Counted from the stretch's first letter, positions 1 through 6,870 are shown. The stretch: 48,984 nt of DNA from a virus (IMGVR_UViG_3300011416_000015:1-48984), one strand, 5' to 3'. Made by a program: numbers and translations. The notes: generated by a model from the sequence alone, not told the origin.

Positions 1-242
1 TCCCGGATGGTTGCCGCACGCGTGTAGCCTTGGGCAGCACAGAGGCGGCAGAGGGGTTCTGTGGCGAAGAGGTCGACTCGTAGACGCTGGAGCTTGCGGC
101 CGCGGATGCGGGTCGCGTCGGTGGTCCAACCCTTGTCCGTTGGTTCCTTGTGCTTCGCGCACTTGCCAGAGGTCACCAGGGTTGGACACCGTACGCTGGT
201 CTCTGCGCATGGCTGGAGCCTGCGGAGAGGAGGGCACGTCAC
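1..242 (-). CDS. HNH endonuclease, N-terminal part (runs off window)
   Basis: The reading frame starts at a GTG overlapping the stop of the upstream gene (GTGA) behind a strong GGAGAGGGGAC ribosome-binding site, and stays open to base 1. The visible 80 residues have the usual start of phage HNH nucleases: a first Cys cluster (RCPTLVTSGKCAKH), a basic helix (RIRGRKLQRLR), then EPLCRLCAAQG, which normally lies directly before the catalytic DHI..H box. The catalytic box is outside the window. In phages this type of HNH gene often sits beside the small terminase, which fits head genes lying to the left. Family assignment is good from the paired CxxC spacing, but catalysis is inferred. Confidence 0.72.
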   Translation of the reverse strand, partial: MTCPPLRRLQPCAETSVRCPTLVTSGKCAKHKEPTDKGWTTDATRIRGRKLQRLRVDLFATEPLCRLCAAQGYTRAATIR

Positions 243-565
243 GTCCCCTCTCCGAACTGCTTGTGATTTAATGACTTAGCTTCCACGCGCGTACGCCACA
301 CGTGTTCCCAGTTGGCGCCATCGCCTTGCTGGACATCCGTGATGCGCCCGCTGAAGAGGATGGAGCCGTCCGTGTCGGTCAGAACGATCGCGGTCTGGTC
401 CTGTCCCTGCGCCCTGTCCCAGCCTGCCGCGTAGCCGTACACGTCGCCGGCGCCATACACGCGGTCCAGTCTGCCGATCGCCCATGGTGACGTCGGCACG
501 AGACGCGCACCGAGCGCCGCTGCCGGCACCGCCAAGAGGGAGGCGAGGAGCTGGCGGCGGGTCAT
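239..565 (-). CDS. Small exported protein with twin-arginine-like signal
   Basis: 108 aa. Residues 2-20 read as basic TRRQ followed by a hydrophobic Ala/Leu stretch ending in an AAALGA-type cleavage region, resembling a Tat or Sec signal. The mature part (WAIGRLDRVYGAGDVYG onward) has alternating strand-like segments including TAIVLTDTDGSILFSG. No family is recognised. The start overlaps the upstream stop (ATGA) and its own stop overlaps the HNH start (GTGA), so it is embedded in the operon. It may be an envelope-localised accessory protein; the function is unknown. Confidence 0.6.
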   Translation of the reverse strand: MTRRQLLASLLAVPAAALGARLVPTSPWAIGRLDRVYGAGDVYGYAAGWDRAQGQDQTAIVLTDTDGSILFSGRITDVQQGDGANWEHVWRTRVEAKSLNHKQFGEGT

Positions 566-813
566 CGCAACCCCTGCCGACGAGGCTCAGACAGTAGACG
601 CTCGATAACCTGACGGACCAGCGCCTCGCCGTTGAGCGTCAGCGTGACGACTTGGCGCGGTGCGCGCGTACCGGACTCGGCGGTCAGCCTCGCGGATCTC
701 GACCAGCACTTGAGCGAGGCCGCAGTTGCACAAGGGGTCGGCGCGGTCTCCGAATGTGCGGAATTGCTGGCAAAAGGCTGATCGCGCCAGTACATGGAGA
801 CCGGGCCGATCAT
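562..813 (-). CDS. Hypothetical protein, 83 aa
   Basis: I chose the ATG at 813 because it overlaps the stop of the SPFH gene (ATGA) and the downstream gene overlaps its own stop in the same way. A start at 855 is also open. The C-terminus (VVTLTLNGEALVRQVIERLL) looks like a genuine strand-helix unit, while the N-terminal half is of low-information composition. No family is recognised. The case for it being real rests on the chained overlaps and the otherwise empty interval. Confidence 0.45.
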   Translation of the reverse strand: MIGPVSMYWRDQPFASNSAHSETAPTPCATAASLKCWSRSARLTAESGTRAPRQVVTLTLNGEALVRQVIERLLSEPRRQGLR

Positions 814-1376
814 GGCGCTGGCCTCGTTCCGTGAGCTGAGTCCGAATAGTTCCAATCGGACACGTTCTTGAGCGCCACGCCGGTGCCGTGCTGGGTGAAG
901 TCCAGCCGCTCCAAGGTGACGCCGAATGGTCGGAGTTCCATTTCGAGTTCATCAACTACGGCTGCCGCCCATGCCGCGAGATCGTCGCGCTGGCCCACAT
1001 GTCGGGCAACGGCCGCCTGCGCACGGTTATCGATCAGGGCGTGCGTGTGGAGGGCCTTCGTCGCCGTGAGCACCGCGTCGTGGACACGGAATTGAACAGC
1101 CGCCGCGCACAACAGGACGTGAGGTACGATGCCTGCCGCGGCGGCCGCGAGCGGCAGCACCTGCGAGGACAACTGCACCGATTGCGTGGTAACCGGAACC
1201 TGCACGAGGGCGTGCGTAATCGGCCAGTAGACAACAAGACCTGGCCCTACCTGCCGCGCCGATCCACGGGGACCAAAGAGCACGCCCCGGTGCGTCGGCT
1301 CAATCAGGACCAGCCGAGGAATCCAGCGCCCGAGCCATTGCGCGAGGTCGTTAAGGAACGCGAGCGCGCTGGTCAT
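810..1376 (-). CDS. SPFH/Band 7-like protein
   Basis: 188 aa. The segment around residues 20-110 follows the SPFH (stomatin/prohibitin/flotillin/HflK) pattern: an early hydrophobic strand, PGLVVYWPITHALVQVPVT, a strand rich in Val and Ser, then an acidic/basic helical C-terminus (AAWAAAVVDELEMELRPFGV). It is shorter than typical cellular stomatins (about 250-300 aa) and lacks a clear N-terminal transmembrane helix, having only an amphipathic start. SPFH proteins form membrane-associated oligomers. In a phage it might associate with the host membrane, but this is inference. An AGGCGG sequence lies upstream of the ATG. Confidence 0.68.
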   Translation of the reverse strand: MTSALAFLNDLAQWLGRWIPRLVLIEPTHRGVLFGPRGSARQVGPGLVVYWPITHALVQVPVTTQSVQLSSQVLPLAAAAAGIVPHVLLCAAAVQFRVHDAVLTATKALHTHALIDNRAQAAVARHVGQRDDLAAWAAAVVDELEMELRPFGVTLERLDFTQHGTGVALKNVSDWNYSDSAHGTRPAP

Positions 1377-1394
1377 GCGGACACCGCCTGTCCG

Positions 1395-1685
1395 TCAGGC
1401 CAGCGGACATTCCCTCGGTAAAACTGCTGCGCGATCCGTTGACGGATGCCACGGTGCGCCTGCGCCACGGGAGATGGCGCTTCGATACCGACGTCGACCA
1501 GCAAGGCCGTGAGCCCGATGGGACGCCAGCAGGAATAAGACCAACGACGTGGCCGCCTTACCGTTGTCGCACATCGCGCACGCGGGCGCTCGATTCTCCC
1601 AGCCGTCTCGGCCGCCAACGGATTGCGGAGTGATGTGATCGAGCCCGGTCGCATCGCCATGAACTCGGACTGGTTCATCGGCCAC
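1395..1685 (-). CDS. HNH endonuclease, compact
   Basis: 96 aa from a GTG at 1685, which overlaps the end of the upstream gene by about 11 bases. The core DHITPQSVGGRDGWEN followed by APACAMCDNGKAA is a full HNH box: Asp-His, the Gly-Gly turn, the Asn, and the CxxC...K pair. No N-terminal CxxC is present, so it is a minimal version. A different frame beginning with the ATG at 1678 is also open, but it scrambles this motif and is rejected. The exact start is uncertain. A nicking or homing-like nuclease role follows from the family. Confidence 0.7.
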   Translation of the reverse strand: MADEPVRVHGDATGLDHITPQSVGGRDGWENRAPACAMCDNGKAATSLVLFLLASHRAHGLAGRRRYRSAISRGAGAPWHPSTDRAAVLPRECPLA

Positions 1686-2043
1686 GGCCCCGCAAGTGCT
1701 CCTCGATCGCTCGGTCGTACTCTGCCTGCGTGACACGGACACGATCGATGTAGTACTCCGCCTTGCCCGTCGGCTTGTAGGTGACGTGCGTTTCGCCAGG
1801 CTGCGGCTCTTGCTCGACAATTTGCGAGACCGCGTAGATACCGAGCGGGACTTCGTCGCCATTGCAGTCCAGGACCGGCTTGTGTTCGTCAGGTGAAGGA
1901 ACCGCCTGCTCGTATTCGTGGCAGCACGTCCCCGGCGCGTGCAGGACGCAGCATGAGATCCCCTGCGCATTCACGAGAAACCACCCGCCGCAGCCTGGAC
2001 AGTGATACGGCGCCGGCGCCGAGATGGGCGGGAAGTACGGCAT
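1675..2043 (-). CDS. Cys-rich zinc-binding-like protein
   Basis: 122 aa. It starts at an ATG directly after the upstream stop (TAGATG) with GGAGG at ideal spacing. The N-terminal third carries CPGCGGWF, a CC pair and TCCHEY, giving six Cys plus His for one or two metal sites. The C-terminal part (YYIDRVRVTQAEYDRAIEEHLRG) is strand-helix and ends in a basic tail. No named family is recognised. It belongs to the run of small zinc-type proteins of the accessory region. Confidence 0.68.
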   Translation of the reverse strand: MPYFPPISAPAPYHCPGCGGWFLVNAQGISCCVLHAPGTCCHEYEQAVPSPDEHKPVLDCNGDEVPLGIYAVSQIVEQEPQPGETHVTYKPTGKAEYYIDRVRVTQAEYDRAIEEHLRGRGR

Positions 2044-2256
2044 CTACGCCTCCACCGTTTCAGGTTCGTCGGTCTCCACCAACGTGACGGACCACGACGC
2101 CTTGAGCCGCTGACCACAGCGCGGGCAGGTGACCACTTTGTCTCCTTCAGTGAGGCCGTGAATAGTGGACGTCGTCACCGGTGAACCGGGCTTGTCAGCG
2201 TGACAGCGAAAGCCGATCGCCCCGTCATCTTCCCAGGTGATGTCGTGGCCCTTCAT
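2044..2256 (-). CDS. Small zinc-ribbon-like protein
   Basis: 70 aa with FRCHADKPG in the first half and VVTCPRCGQRL in the second, a plausible single zinc knuckle. The start overlaps the stop of the upstream gene (ATGA) and the stop abuts the next start (TAGATG). Such proteins are common in phage early regions and are usually uncharacterised. The function is unknown. Confidence 0.62.
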   Translation of the reverse strand: MKGHDITWEDDGAIGFRCHADKPGSPVTTSTIHGLTEGDKVVTCPRCGQRLKASWSVTLVETDEPETVEA

Positions 2257-2477
2257 GCCTGCCCCTGTTGTCGAGAGACGTAGAGCAAGGCCCCGGTCGG
2301 CGTGTAGAGCCGATAGATGGCCTTCTGCTGTTCATCGGCGAGCGCGGCCGTGCTGATCCGCTCGCGTGTCGTGAAGCACCAGCCGGCGACCGTGAAACAC
2401 ACCCCTCCGAGTTGGTCCAAGATCACACCGATCCATGATCGACCTCGAGCGGAGAGATCCGTGCGTAAGGTGCGCAT
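2253..2477 (-). CDS. Hypothetical protein with GIY-YIG-like hairpin
   Basis: 74 aa. Residues 14-35 are moderately hydrophobic (ILDQLGGVCFTVAGWCF). The C-terminal AIYRLYTPTGALLYVS resembles the first beta-hairpin of GIY-YIG domains (pattern lYrLYd..G.LLYvG), but the protein stops just after it, so the catalytic Arg and Glu parts are missing. It may be a remnant of a GIY-YIG nuclease or an unrelated short fold. The stop overlaps the next ATG (ATGA). Confidence 0.5.
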   Translation of the reverse strand: MRTLRTDLSARGRSWIGVILDQLGGVCFTVAGWCFTTRERISTAALADEQQKAIYRLYTPTGALLYVSRQQGQA

Positions 2478-2571
2478 GCGCTGAAGGAAGGACGACCTCG
2501 TCTGCTACACAAGCCCGAGCACAGAATACGACTGAACGTTCCACGTGGAGCAAAGTGGACACGCAGTGTGG

Positions 2572-2799
2572 TCACACGGCTGGATGTTTCACGCCGTAGA
2601 CTCGACGTTCCGCGTCCGACATGCACTCCCAGGCTCGACGCGGATCGATGCTTGTGAAGAACGCGGGCCACTTCTGCCCGCATTCCCTACAGCGCAGCAC
2701 CTTCCGACGATACCCGCGCCGGCGCCGGCTCGAGATTACCCGGAAGCGACCGACCGAGCGGCAGGATGGGCATTCCTCGGGATCGCGGAGCATGGTCAT
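2572..2799 (-). CDS. Zinc-ribbon protein
   Basis: 75 aa. Residues 10-42 read CPSC...RCRECGQKW, a treble-clef or zinc-ribbon arrangement with a basic linker (SSRRRRGYRRK), which suits nucleic-acid binding. I start at the ATG at 2799, which overlaps the stop of the upstream membrane gene (ATGA). A second ATG lies two codons later. Longer upstream extensions of this frame run through another gene and look non-coding. The exact role is unknown. Confidence 0.65.
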   Translation of the reverse strand: MTMLRDPEECPSCRSVGRFRVISSRRRRGYRRKVLRCRECGQKWPAFFTSIDPRRAWECMSDAERRVYGVKHPAV

Positions 2800-2966
2800 C
2801 GACCGAGATTCCGCAACAGATAGACGCCGAGTACGAAGAAGAACATGCTGAATACCGACATCGTCCACTTCTCCCCCTGGTGCTTGGCTATGGCGACGTG
2901 CGCTTGAGCCAGAGCGCCCACTCCGAACAGCGACGCGATGAACACGACGTTCAGCCACTCGGTCAT
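2796..2966 (-). CDS. Small membrane protein, 56 aa
   Basis: The frame begins with MTEWLNVVFIASLFGVG and contains two hydrophobic stretches (about residues 4-22 and 36-52, the latter FSMFFFVLGVYLL). It is linked on both sides by four-base ATGA overlaps, which is strong evidence for such a short gene. Two helices with a short polar loop fit a holin-like or membrane-accessory protein, but no family can be named. It is not near the lysis block. Confidence 0.6.
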   Translation of the reverse strand: MTEWLNVVFIASLFGVGALAQAHVAIAKHQGEKWTMSVFSMFFFVLGVYLLRNLGR

Positions 2967-3166
2967 GGCTGGCGTTCCGGCCTGACTGGCCTGACCTCAT
3001 ATTCGATGGTGGTCGCCGTACGCCGACAGGTTCTCCTCTTGGCGTCATACCCGTCATAGCCGCGCATCTGGCAATCGTGGCTGTGGCCAGACACATGACC
3101 CAGAAACGACGCCAAAAACACGGCTAAGATGAACCACGCGATTATCCAGCCACCTTTTCGGGTCAA
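2963..3166 (-). CDS. Small membrane-anchored protein
   Basis: 67 aa from a TTG start with GAAAGG upstream. Residues 6-25 (GWIIAWFILAVFLASFLGHV) form one transmembrane segment or uncleaved signal. The rest is polar with paired Cys and His (SGHSHDCQMRGYDGYD). The stop overlaps the next ATG (ATGA). It is the first gene of this leftward sub-operon downstream of the divergent regulatory region. Confidence 0.5.
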   Translation of the reverse strand: MTRKGGWIIAWFILAVFLASFLGHVSGHSHDCQMRGYDGYDAKRRTCRRTATTIEYEVRPVRPERQP

Positions 3167-3336
3167 ATTGTCACGAGCCTTTCGTGAGCGGTGTCCGCGG
3201 AGATCCTGTCGGTTGGAGAGGGCAAGGTGACATCTAGCGCGTCACGTTTTCGTCGTCGTCTCTGGTGTCTCGTGGAGCGAGGGTATTTGTTCCATCATGA
3301 ATTCACCTTAGGACTTACTAAAAGTAATCTCCCCGC
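3167..3336. promoter_or_regulatory. Divergent intergenic region with possible mini-ORFs
   Basis: No long gene lies here. On the minus strand an 18-codon frame (3242-3298, starting MMEQIPSLHE) follows a good AAGGTG ribosome-binding site, and a second 20-codon frame (3171-3233) lies after it. Both could be leader peptides or chance. A 5-bp inverted repeat with a 3-base spacer (TTACT-AAA-AGTAA, 3315-3327) sits next to the rightward promoter and may be an operator shared by the two directions. No clear leftward promoter was found. Confidence 0.35.
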
Positions 3337-3365
3337 TTGACAGCTTGCCAGCAAGCATGTATAGT
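3337..3365 (+). promoter_or_regulatory. Sigma70-like promoter with palindromic spacer
   Basis: TTGACA (3337-3342), a 17-bp spacer and TATAGT (3360-3365) form a near-consensus promoter for the rightward cassette. The spacer holds a perfect inverted repeat, GCTTGC-CA-GCAAGC (3343-3356), positioned where a repressor would block polymerase. The expected transcript start lies near 3372, just before a hairpin AGCCGGC-ATTTAC-GCCGGCT (3376-3395) in the leader of the first gene. Confidence 0.68.
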
Positions 3366-3423
3366 GTCTCTTGTCAGCCGGCATTTACGCCGGCTCTCGA
3401 ATCGAAAGAGAGCTGAGAGCGCC

Positions 3424-3651
3424 ATGACAACCTACACCAACTTCCGCGGCGATGGCCTCGATAACCCCCTCAGCCCGAATAGTGGCGGCGCGACGTGGCA
3501 CGACGTCTGGCGTACCTGCGACGGCGCAGACGTCGTCGAGAGCTATGACGTCGCAGCGAAGGCGATCAAGTGGGTCGGGGAGCGCGAGCCAGAGACGTTT
3601 TGTGATCCAGGCGGCGCGTTGCGTGCGATCGGCGAAATGTCTCACGCGTAA
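3424..3651 (+). CDS. Hypothetical small protein, first gene of rightward cassette
   Basis: 75 aa starting MTTYTNFRGDGL. The ATG follows GAGAGCGCC, the same leader that precedes the next gene at 3760, so the two starts share a duplicated initiation region. The protein is soluble, with Trp-containing helices (TWHDVWRTCDGADVV) and no recognised domain. It is transcribed from the promoter at 3337. The function is unknown. Confidence 0.55.
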   Translation: MTTYTNFRGDGLDNPLSPNSGGATWHDVWRTCDGADVVESYDVAAKAIKWVGEREPETFCDPGGALRAIGEMSHA

Positions 3652-3759
3652 ATTCAACTCGCCCGGCGGCCTCATTGAAGGCATGCGTGTGTGGTTGGGC
3701 TTGCGAGTCCATTCGCCTTTCCGCCGGGCTTCTACAATTTTGCAATCTAGGAGAGCGCC

Positions 3760-3984
3760 ATGACACAGACCCCTACGAACCGCAACGCCACCAAGCACGA
3801 ACTCGCGCTCGGAGTCGCCGCCGAATACGCCCGCCTCGCCGGCCGCGGCGACGTGGTCCTCGCTGCAGGATCCGCCAAGGACATCGACGACCTCGTCGGG
3901 TACTGGGACCAGAGCGGGCCGGCGCCACGCCTGATGTGGCCCGCCGATGTCGCTGCCGTCGCGGGCGTCACGCCGCTCCGCTAG
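3760..3984 (+). CDS. Hypothetical small protein
   Basis: 74 aa. The start follows CTAGGAGAGCGCC, a good ribosome-binding site. The upstream 108-bp gap contains a long-range inverted repeat (GCCCGGCGG near 3661 against CCGCCGGGC near 3721). The protein is helical and acidic to neutral (HELALGVAAEYARLAGRGDVV) with no recognised domain. Its stop TAG abuts the ATG of a 19-codon frame (TAGATG). Confidence 0.55.
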   Translation: MTQTPTNRNATKHELALGVAAEYARLAGRGDVVLAAGSAKDIDDLVGYWDQSGPAPRLMWPADVAAVAGVTPLR

Positions 3985-4044
3985 ATGCCATCGTACACGC
4001 TGCGCAGACTCCCGGCCGATCTGATCGGCCGGGCGAAAGGATAA
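3985..4044 (+). pseudogene. Truncated copy of the ribbon-helix-helix gene start (19 codons)
   Basis: The frame MPSYTLRRLPADLIGRAKG then stop matches the first 18 residues of the gene at 4291 (MPTYVLRGLTSDLVARAKA) at 12 of 19 positions, the rest mostly conservative. It begins immediately after the stop of the upstream gene. It could be a decayed duplicate or a leader peptide. Its DNA contains a perfect palindrome (4011-4033) at the site corresponding to an imperfect one in the intact gene. Confidence 0.5.
4011..4033. repeat. Perfect 23-bp palindrome
   Basis: CCCGGCCGATC-T-GATCGGCCGGG has 11-bp arms around one base. As RNA it would form a strong hairpin just before the ribosome-binding site (AAAGGATAAGCC) of the gene at 4049. 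As DNA it could be a dimeric repressor site for the ribbon-helix-helix protein encoded downstream. No T-run follows, so it is not a classical terminator. Confidence 0.6.
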
Positions 4045-4048
4045 GCCA

Positions 4049-4291
4049 ATGAACATGACAGCACAGGCCCTCGATGACATCCGATGCGCGATTCTCGCCG
4101 CCACCGCCACCCCGCACCTACGGTACGTCAGTGAGTTGCCCTGCGCCAGACTAGTGGCGCAGGAAATCAATATCGACGCCCTCCTGGCCGAGATGGAGCA
4201 GCGTCTCGCCGAGGTCACGCTGGACACGCTAAGGCGCCTGGATGCCAGCCTCCTGCCACTACTAGCGCCGGTCACGGTGCTGAGCGCCTGA
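4049..4291 (+). CDS. Hypothetical small protein
   Basis: 80 aa starting MNMTAQALDDIRCAI, mostly helical with a leucine-rich second half (LLAEMEQRLAEVTLDTLRRL). The start follows AAAGGATAAGCC. The stop overlaps the next start (TGATG), so it is translated with the ribbon-helix-helix gene. It may act with that protein as in toxin-antitoxin-like pairs, but no toxin fold is visible and this is only a possibility. Confidence 0.55.
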   Translation: MNMTAQALDDIRCAILAATATPHLRYVSELPCARLVAQEINIDALLAEMEQRLAEVTLDTLRRLDASLLPLLAPVTVLSA

Positions 4292-4536
4292 TGCCAACCT
4301 ACGTTCTCCGCGGGCTCACGAGCGATCTCGTGGCCCGCGCCAAAGCCAAAGCCAGCGATGCCGACACGACGCTCGATGCCGTCCTGGTGGCGTTCCTCGA
4401 GTCCTACGCCGAGCACGGCGCGGTGGGCGCGCGAGGGGGACACGCCCGCGCCCGCATGCTGACCGCTGATCAGCGCAGCGCCATCGCCCGCCAAGGGGCC
4501 GCCGCCCGATGGAAAGATCACGTCCGCGAACCTTGA
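4291..4536 (+). CDS. Ribbon-helix-helix-type DNA-binding protein
   Basis: 81 aa. Residues 2-45 fit the RHH pattern: a short strand (TYVLRGL), helix A (SDLVARAKAKASD), then a second helix (TLDAVLVAFLESYA). The C-terminus carries RMLTADQRSAIARQGAAARW, a segment often seen in small RHH or phage regulators ending AARW. It is the last gene of the rightward cassette. It likely binds DNA, possibly the palindromes within its own operon. An imperfect inverted repeat (4312-4336) lies inside its coding start. Confidence 0.6.
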   Translation: MPTYVLRGLTSDLVARAKAKASDADTTLDAVLVAFLESYAEHGAVGARGGHARARMLTADQRSAIARQGAAARWKDHVREP

Positions 4537-4616
4537 TCGGGAGATGGCGTGGAGACATGGGGCGGTAAGCCCTTCTCTATGGTAGTGGTCAAGTTTGCAG
4601 GTTTAGGGGTAGTGTC

Positions 4617-5477
4617 TCATTCCGCCTGAGCGGCCGGGACTAACATCTCGGACTCTTCGATCATCGCGGCCACGTCCGCCATGTCCCACACGCGTTCCGT
4701 CAGCCCCGCCGCCATCGCAGGCGTCGTTCTCAGCGTCTTGTGAATCTTCGTCCAGTTGTAGAACACGGTGTAGAGAGCCACCATGTGCATGTGGTTCTCG
4801 AATTTCTTGCTGAACGCATTGGTCAGGCGCGTGAAGCGGCGCATGTGCATCCGCATCGTGAGATTCTGACGCTCCACGTACGACGTAGAAATGTGTTTCG
4901 GATTCGGTGCGCCGCAGACCGTTTCCTGCTTCGATCCGAGGCAGACGGCCGGGCTGTACCGCTTCTCAGGATTCGCGTCCTGCCCGTAAATCTTCTGGAG
5001 GACTGCGTAGTCGATGTCTCCGCCGAACGCTTCCTCTACGGCCACCAGATAGGGCCTGTGGCCGTCGCTGGTGAGCTGAATGCGGTTGCTCACGCGGTCG
5101 CGCAAGTCGTTCATGAAGGCGATGGCGTAGTCCGTGTCGCGTCCGCCGACGAGCCACGACACGATCAGTTTGGAGTCGGCATCGAGCGCGGTCCACGTCC
5201 ACGTATCGCCAGCCGCAGCCGGGGCCTTGCTCGCGCCCGCGACGTTCTTCTGCTTGGCGTAGGTGAACGACCAGATTTCGTCCACCTGGACGCGGCGAGC
5301 CTTCACGCCGCGCACCTTCTCATCATGGAACTCGGCGCAGACGCGCCCCGCGTCCACCAGCAGCTTGGAGACGGTGTTGATCGACACGTCCGCCAGCCGC
5401 GAGGTTGACCGCATGGAGTTGCCTTCGCAGAGCAGCGAGAGGATTTGAATACGCTTGGCGATAGGCAGCCGGTTCAT
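4617..5477 (-). mobile_element. IS1-family-type DDE transposase
   Basis: 286 aa from the ATG at 5477 (MNRLPIAKRIQIL, the usual start of this family). An N-terminal helix-turn-helix (ADVSINTVSKLLVDAG) is followed by a DDE core: VDEIWSF (Asp66), LTSDGHRPY (Asp138) and YVERQNLTMRM (Glu202). The HMVALYTVFYNW segment is also family-typical. The frame is intact with no frameshift. I could not identify convincing terminal inverted repeats or a target duplication, so element ends are not assigned. It lies between the rightward cassette and the ImmA/IrrE-type gene. Confidence 0.85.
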
Positions 5478-5484
5478 GCCCAGA

Positions 5485-5513
5485 ATCATACTGAACTTTG
5501 TGCTTACCGTCAA
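5485..5513 (-). promoter_or_regulatory. Promoter of the transposase gene
   Basis: On the minus strand TTGACG (5513-5508), 17 bp, TATGAT (5490-5485). The expected transcription start is at about 5478, directly at the transposase ATG (5477), which predicts a leaderless or nearly leaderless mRNA. The -35 box is the part that an insertion end could have supplied. Confidence 0.55.
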
Positions 5514-5521
5514 GCGTGCGG

Positions 5522-6796
5522 TTATTTTAGGGATGGCCTAAATTCTGTGATTGTCGCCGTGGAATTTAGCGCCCCCTCTGGCAAGTTGCACAATTGCTCG
5601 ATCACGCGGCGATTGATCTGGATCGCTGCGGCAAGTTCGTCGGCGGATCGGTGCCCACTTTCCAGCACTAGGCTGGCAGCCCGGCTCAGCAACTTGGGTT
5701 CTTCCATCGGAAATTCGTCGTCGTATGGTTCGCGCTTCCGCCACTTCCGAAAAGAAATCGTCTTGAACAGATTCAAATACTGGTCGTCATCAATAACGCC
5801 CAAGTGGTGGCACCGCATTACAAGGCCCTGAATGGACACCTTCCAACGTCGCTTCAACGGCAAAAATGCATCCAGTCGAGTGCTGAACACTTCACCGAGA
5901 AATGACCCTTTTGGTAGTAGGAACGCGCTCGCGAATTTGTCCGCCTCGCTTTCCACTTGCTTCAGCTTCTCGGGCTGATCTTCAATGTCCTCAATGCCGA
6001 TCCCTCGGTGCATGATCAGGTGGCCGAGTTCGTGCGCCGCATCAAATCTAGCCCTGACAGACGAGCTTTTTTCCGATGCTAGAAAGACGAACGCTCTATT
6101 CCCGTTCCAAAACGAGAACGCTTGTATGGTTTCGTTTGGGATTCCGTACCGGCAAACGATCACGCCCTTGTTTTCAAGGAGAGAGACAACGTTGGAAATG
6201 GGGCCTTGGCCGAGACCCCACATTTGGCGACATTGCGCGGCAAGTGCTTCGATCTCTTCAGGCGAATAGCGCCCATCGGCGCTCTCAGGCACAGGCGCTA
6301 GTGGGATGCTAACCGACGGGTAGTTCACGATTCCGTCGAGACACTTGGCTGTTTTCACCAACCAGCTTCCGAGTACTTCGCACGCGAGATTACGGCGCTT
6401 CGTCTTGAGTCCAAACGCGCGGAAAAACCGCGTACTGGATTCGCCAAACTCTGGCGGAGGATCATCGACAAAATAGGTCAGGGGTTGCTCGACAGCATTC
6501 GCAATACGCTCCATCACGAGCGGTTCAGGTATCGTTTGTCCCGATTCATACATCGAGACCGATTGTCTCGTCTTGCCTATCGTGTCACCGAGTTCAGTTT
6601 GGGTGAGCCGCATTGCGAACCGCGCATCGCGCAGTTTTGAGGGACGAAGACGTCTTGCCGTCGTCGCAGCCCTTGGTGAGCCGGCTCCGAAGGGCGCAGC
6701 CTCGGCGTAGGCCGATCTAAACGCGGGCGGCAAAACGACTTGTTGCTTTATTGGGATCTGATCAGCCAGAAACGCGTGAGCCGCCTTCGTATCCAT
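5522..6796 (-). CDS. HTH and ImmA/IrrE-type metallopeptidase regulator
   Basis: 424 aa. Residues 53-108 are an XRE helix-turn-helix (RLTQTELGDTIGKTRQSVSMYESGQ). Residues 180-300 hold the peptidase domain with the zinc site HELGH (255-259) and a downstream Glu-rich helix (ESEADKFASAFLLP). The C-terminus is helical. Proteins of this build (COG2856-type) cleave or relieve repressors in mobile elements, or act as antitoxin-like regulators. It has AGGAGG before the ATG and its own promoter. It is larger than ICE ImmA proteins because it fuses the DNA-binding and protease parts. It probably controls the 4.6-7.6 kb insert. Confidence 0.88.
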   Translation of the reverse strand: MDTKAAHAFLADQIPIKQQVVLPPAFRSAYAEAAPFGAGSPRAATTARRLRPSKLRDARFAMRLTQTELGDTIGKTRQSVSMYESGQTIPEPLVMERIANAVEQPLTYFVDDPPPEFGESSTRFFRAFGLKTKRRNLACEVLGSWLVKTAKCLDGIVNYPSVSIPLAPVPESADGRYSPEEIEALAAQCRQMWGLGQGPISNVVSLLENKGVIVCRYGIPNETIQAFSFWNGNRAFVFLASEKSSSVRARFDAAHELGHLIMHRGIGIEDIEDQPEKLKQVESEADKFASAFLLPKGSFLGEVFSTRLDAFLPLKRRWKVSIQGLVMRCHHLGVIDDDQYLNLFKTISFRKWRKREPYDDEFPMEEPKLLSRAASLVLESGHRSADELAAAIQINRRVIEQLCNLPEGALNSTATITEFRPSLK

Positions 6797-6841
6797 GAGC
6801 CAACCTCCTGCGCCGAAGACTTGCGCGACGCGTTGGGCAAG

Positions 6842-6870
6842 TTTATACGAATTTAGCGCTGTTTTGTCAA
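6842..6870 (-). promoter_or_regulatory. Consensus promoter of the HTH-peptidase gene
   Basis: TTGACA (6870-6865), 17 bp, TATAAA (6847-6842) on the minus strand. It overlaps the last codons and stop of the upstream small gene (6853). A GCGCAGGAGG ribosome-binding site follows about 30 bases later. It is the best promoter match in the window. Confidence 0.72.

Noticed and set aside
1373-1678. 101-codon frame starting MNQSEFMAMRP at an ATGA overlap
   Set aside because: The overlap is attractive, but the alternative frame from GTG 1685 contains an intact HNH box (DHITPQSVGG...CAMC), which is not expected by chance.
3385-4521. Leftward 378-codon frame across the rightward cassette
   Set aside because: The rightward genes have a strong promoter, ribosome-binding sites and coupled stops. 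The leftward frame has none of these and is antisense composition.
4560-5540. Terminal inverted repeats and target duplication of the insertion element
   Set aside because: I compared both flanks by eye and found no convincing matched ends, so element limits are left open.
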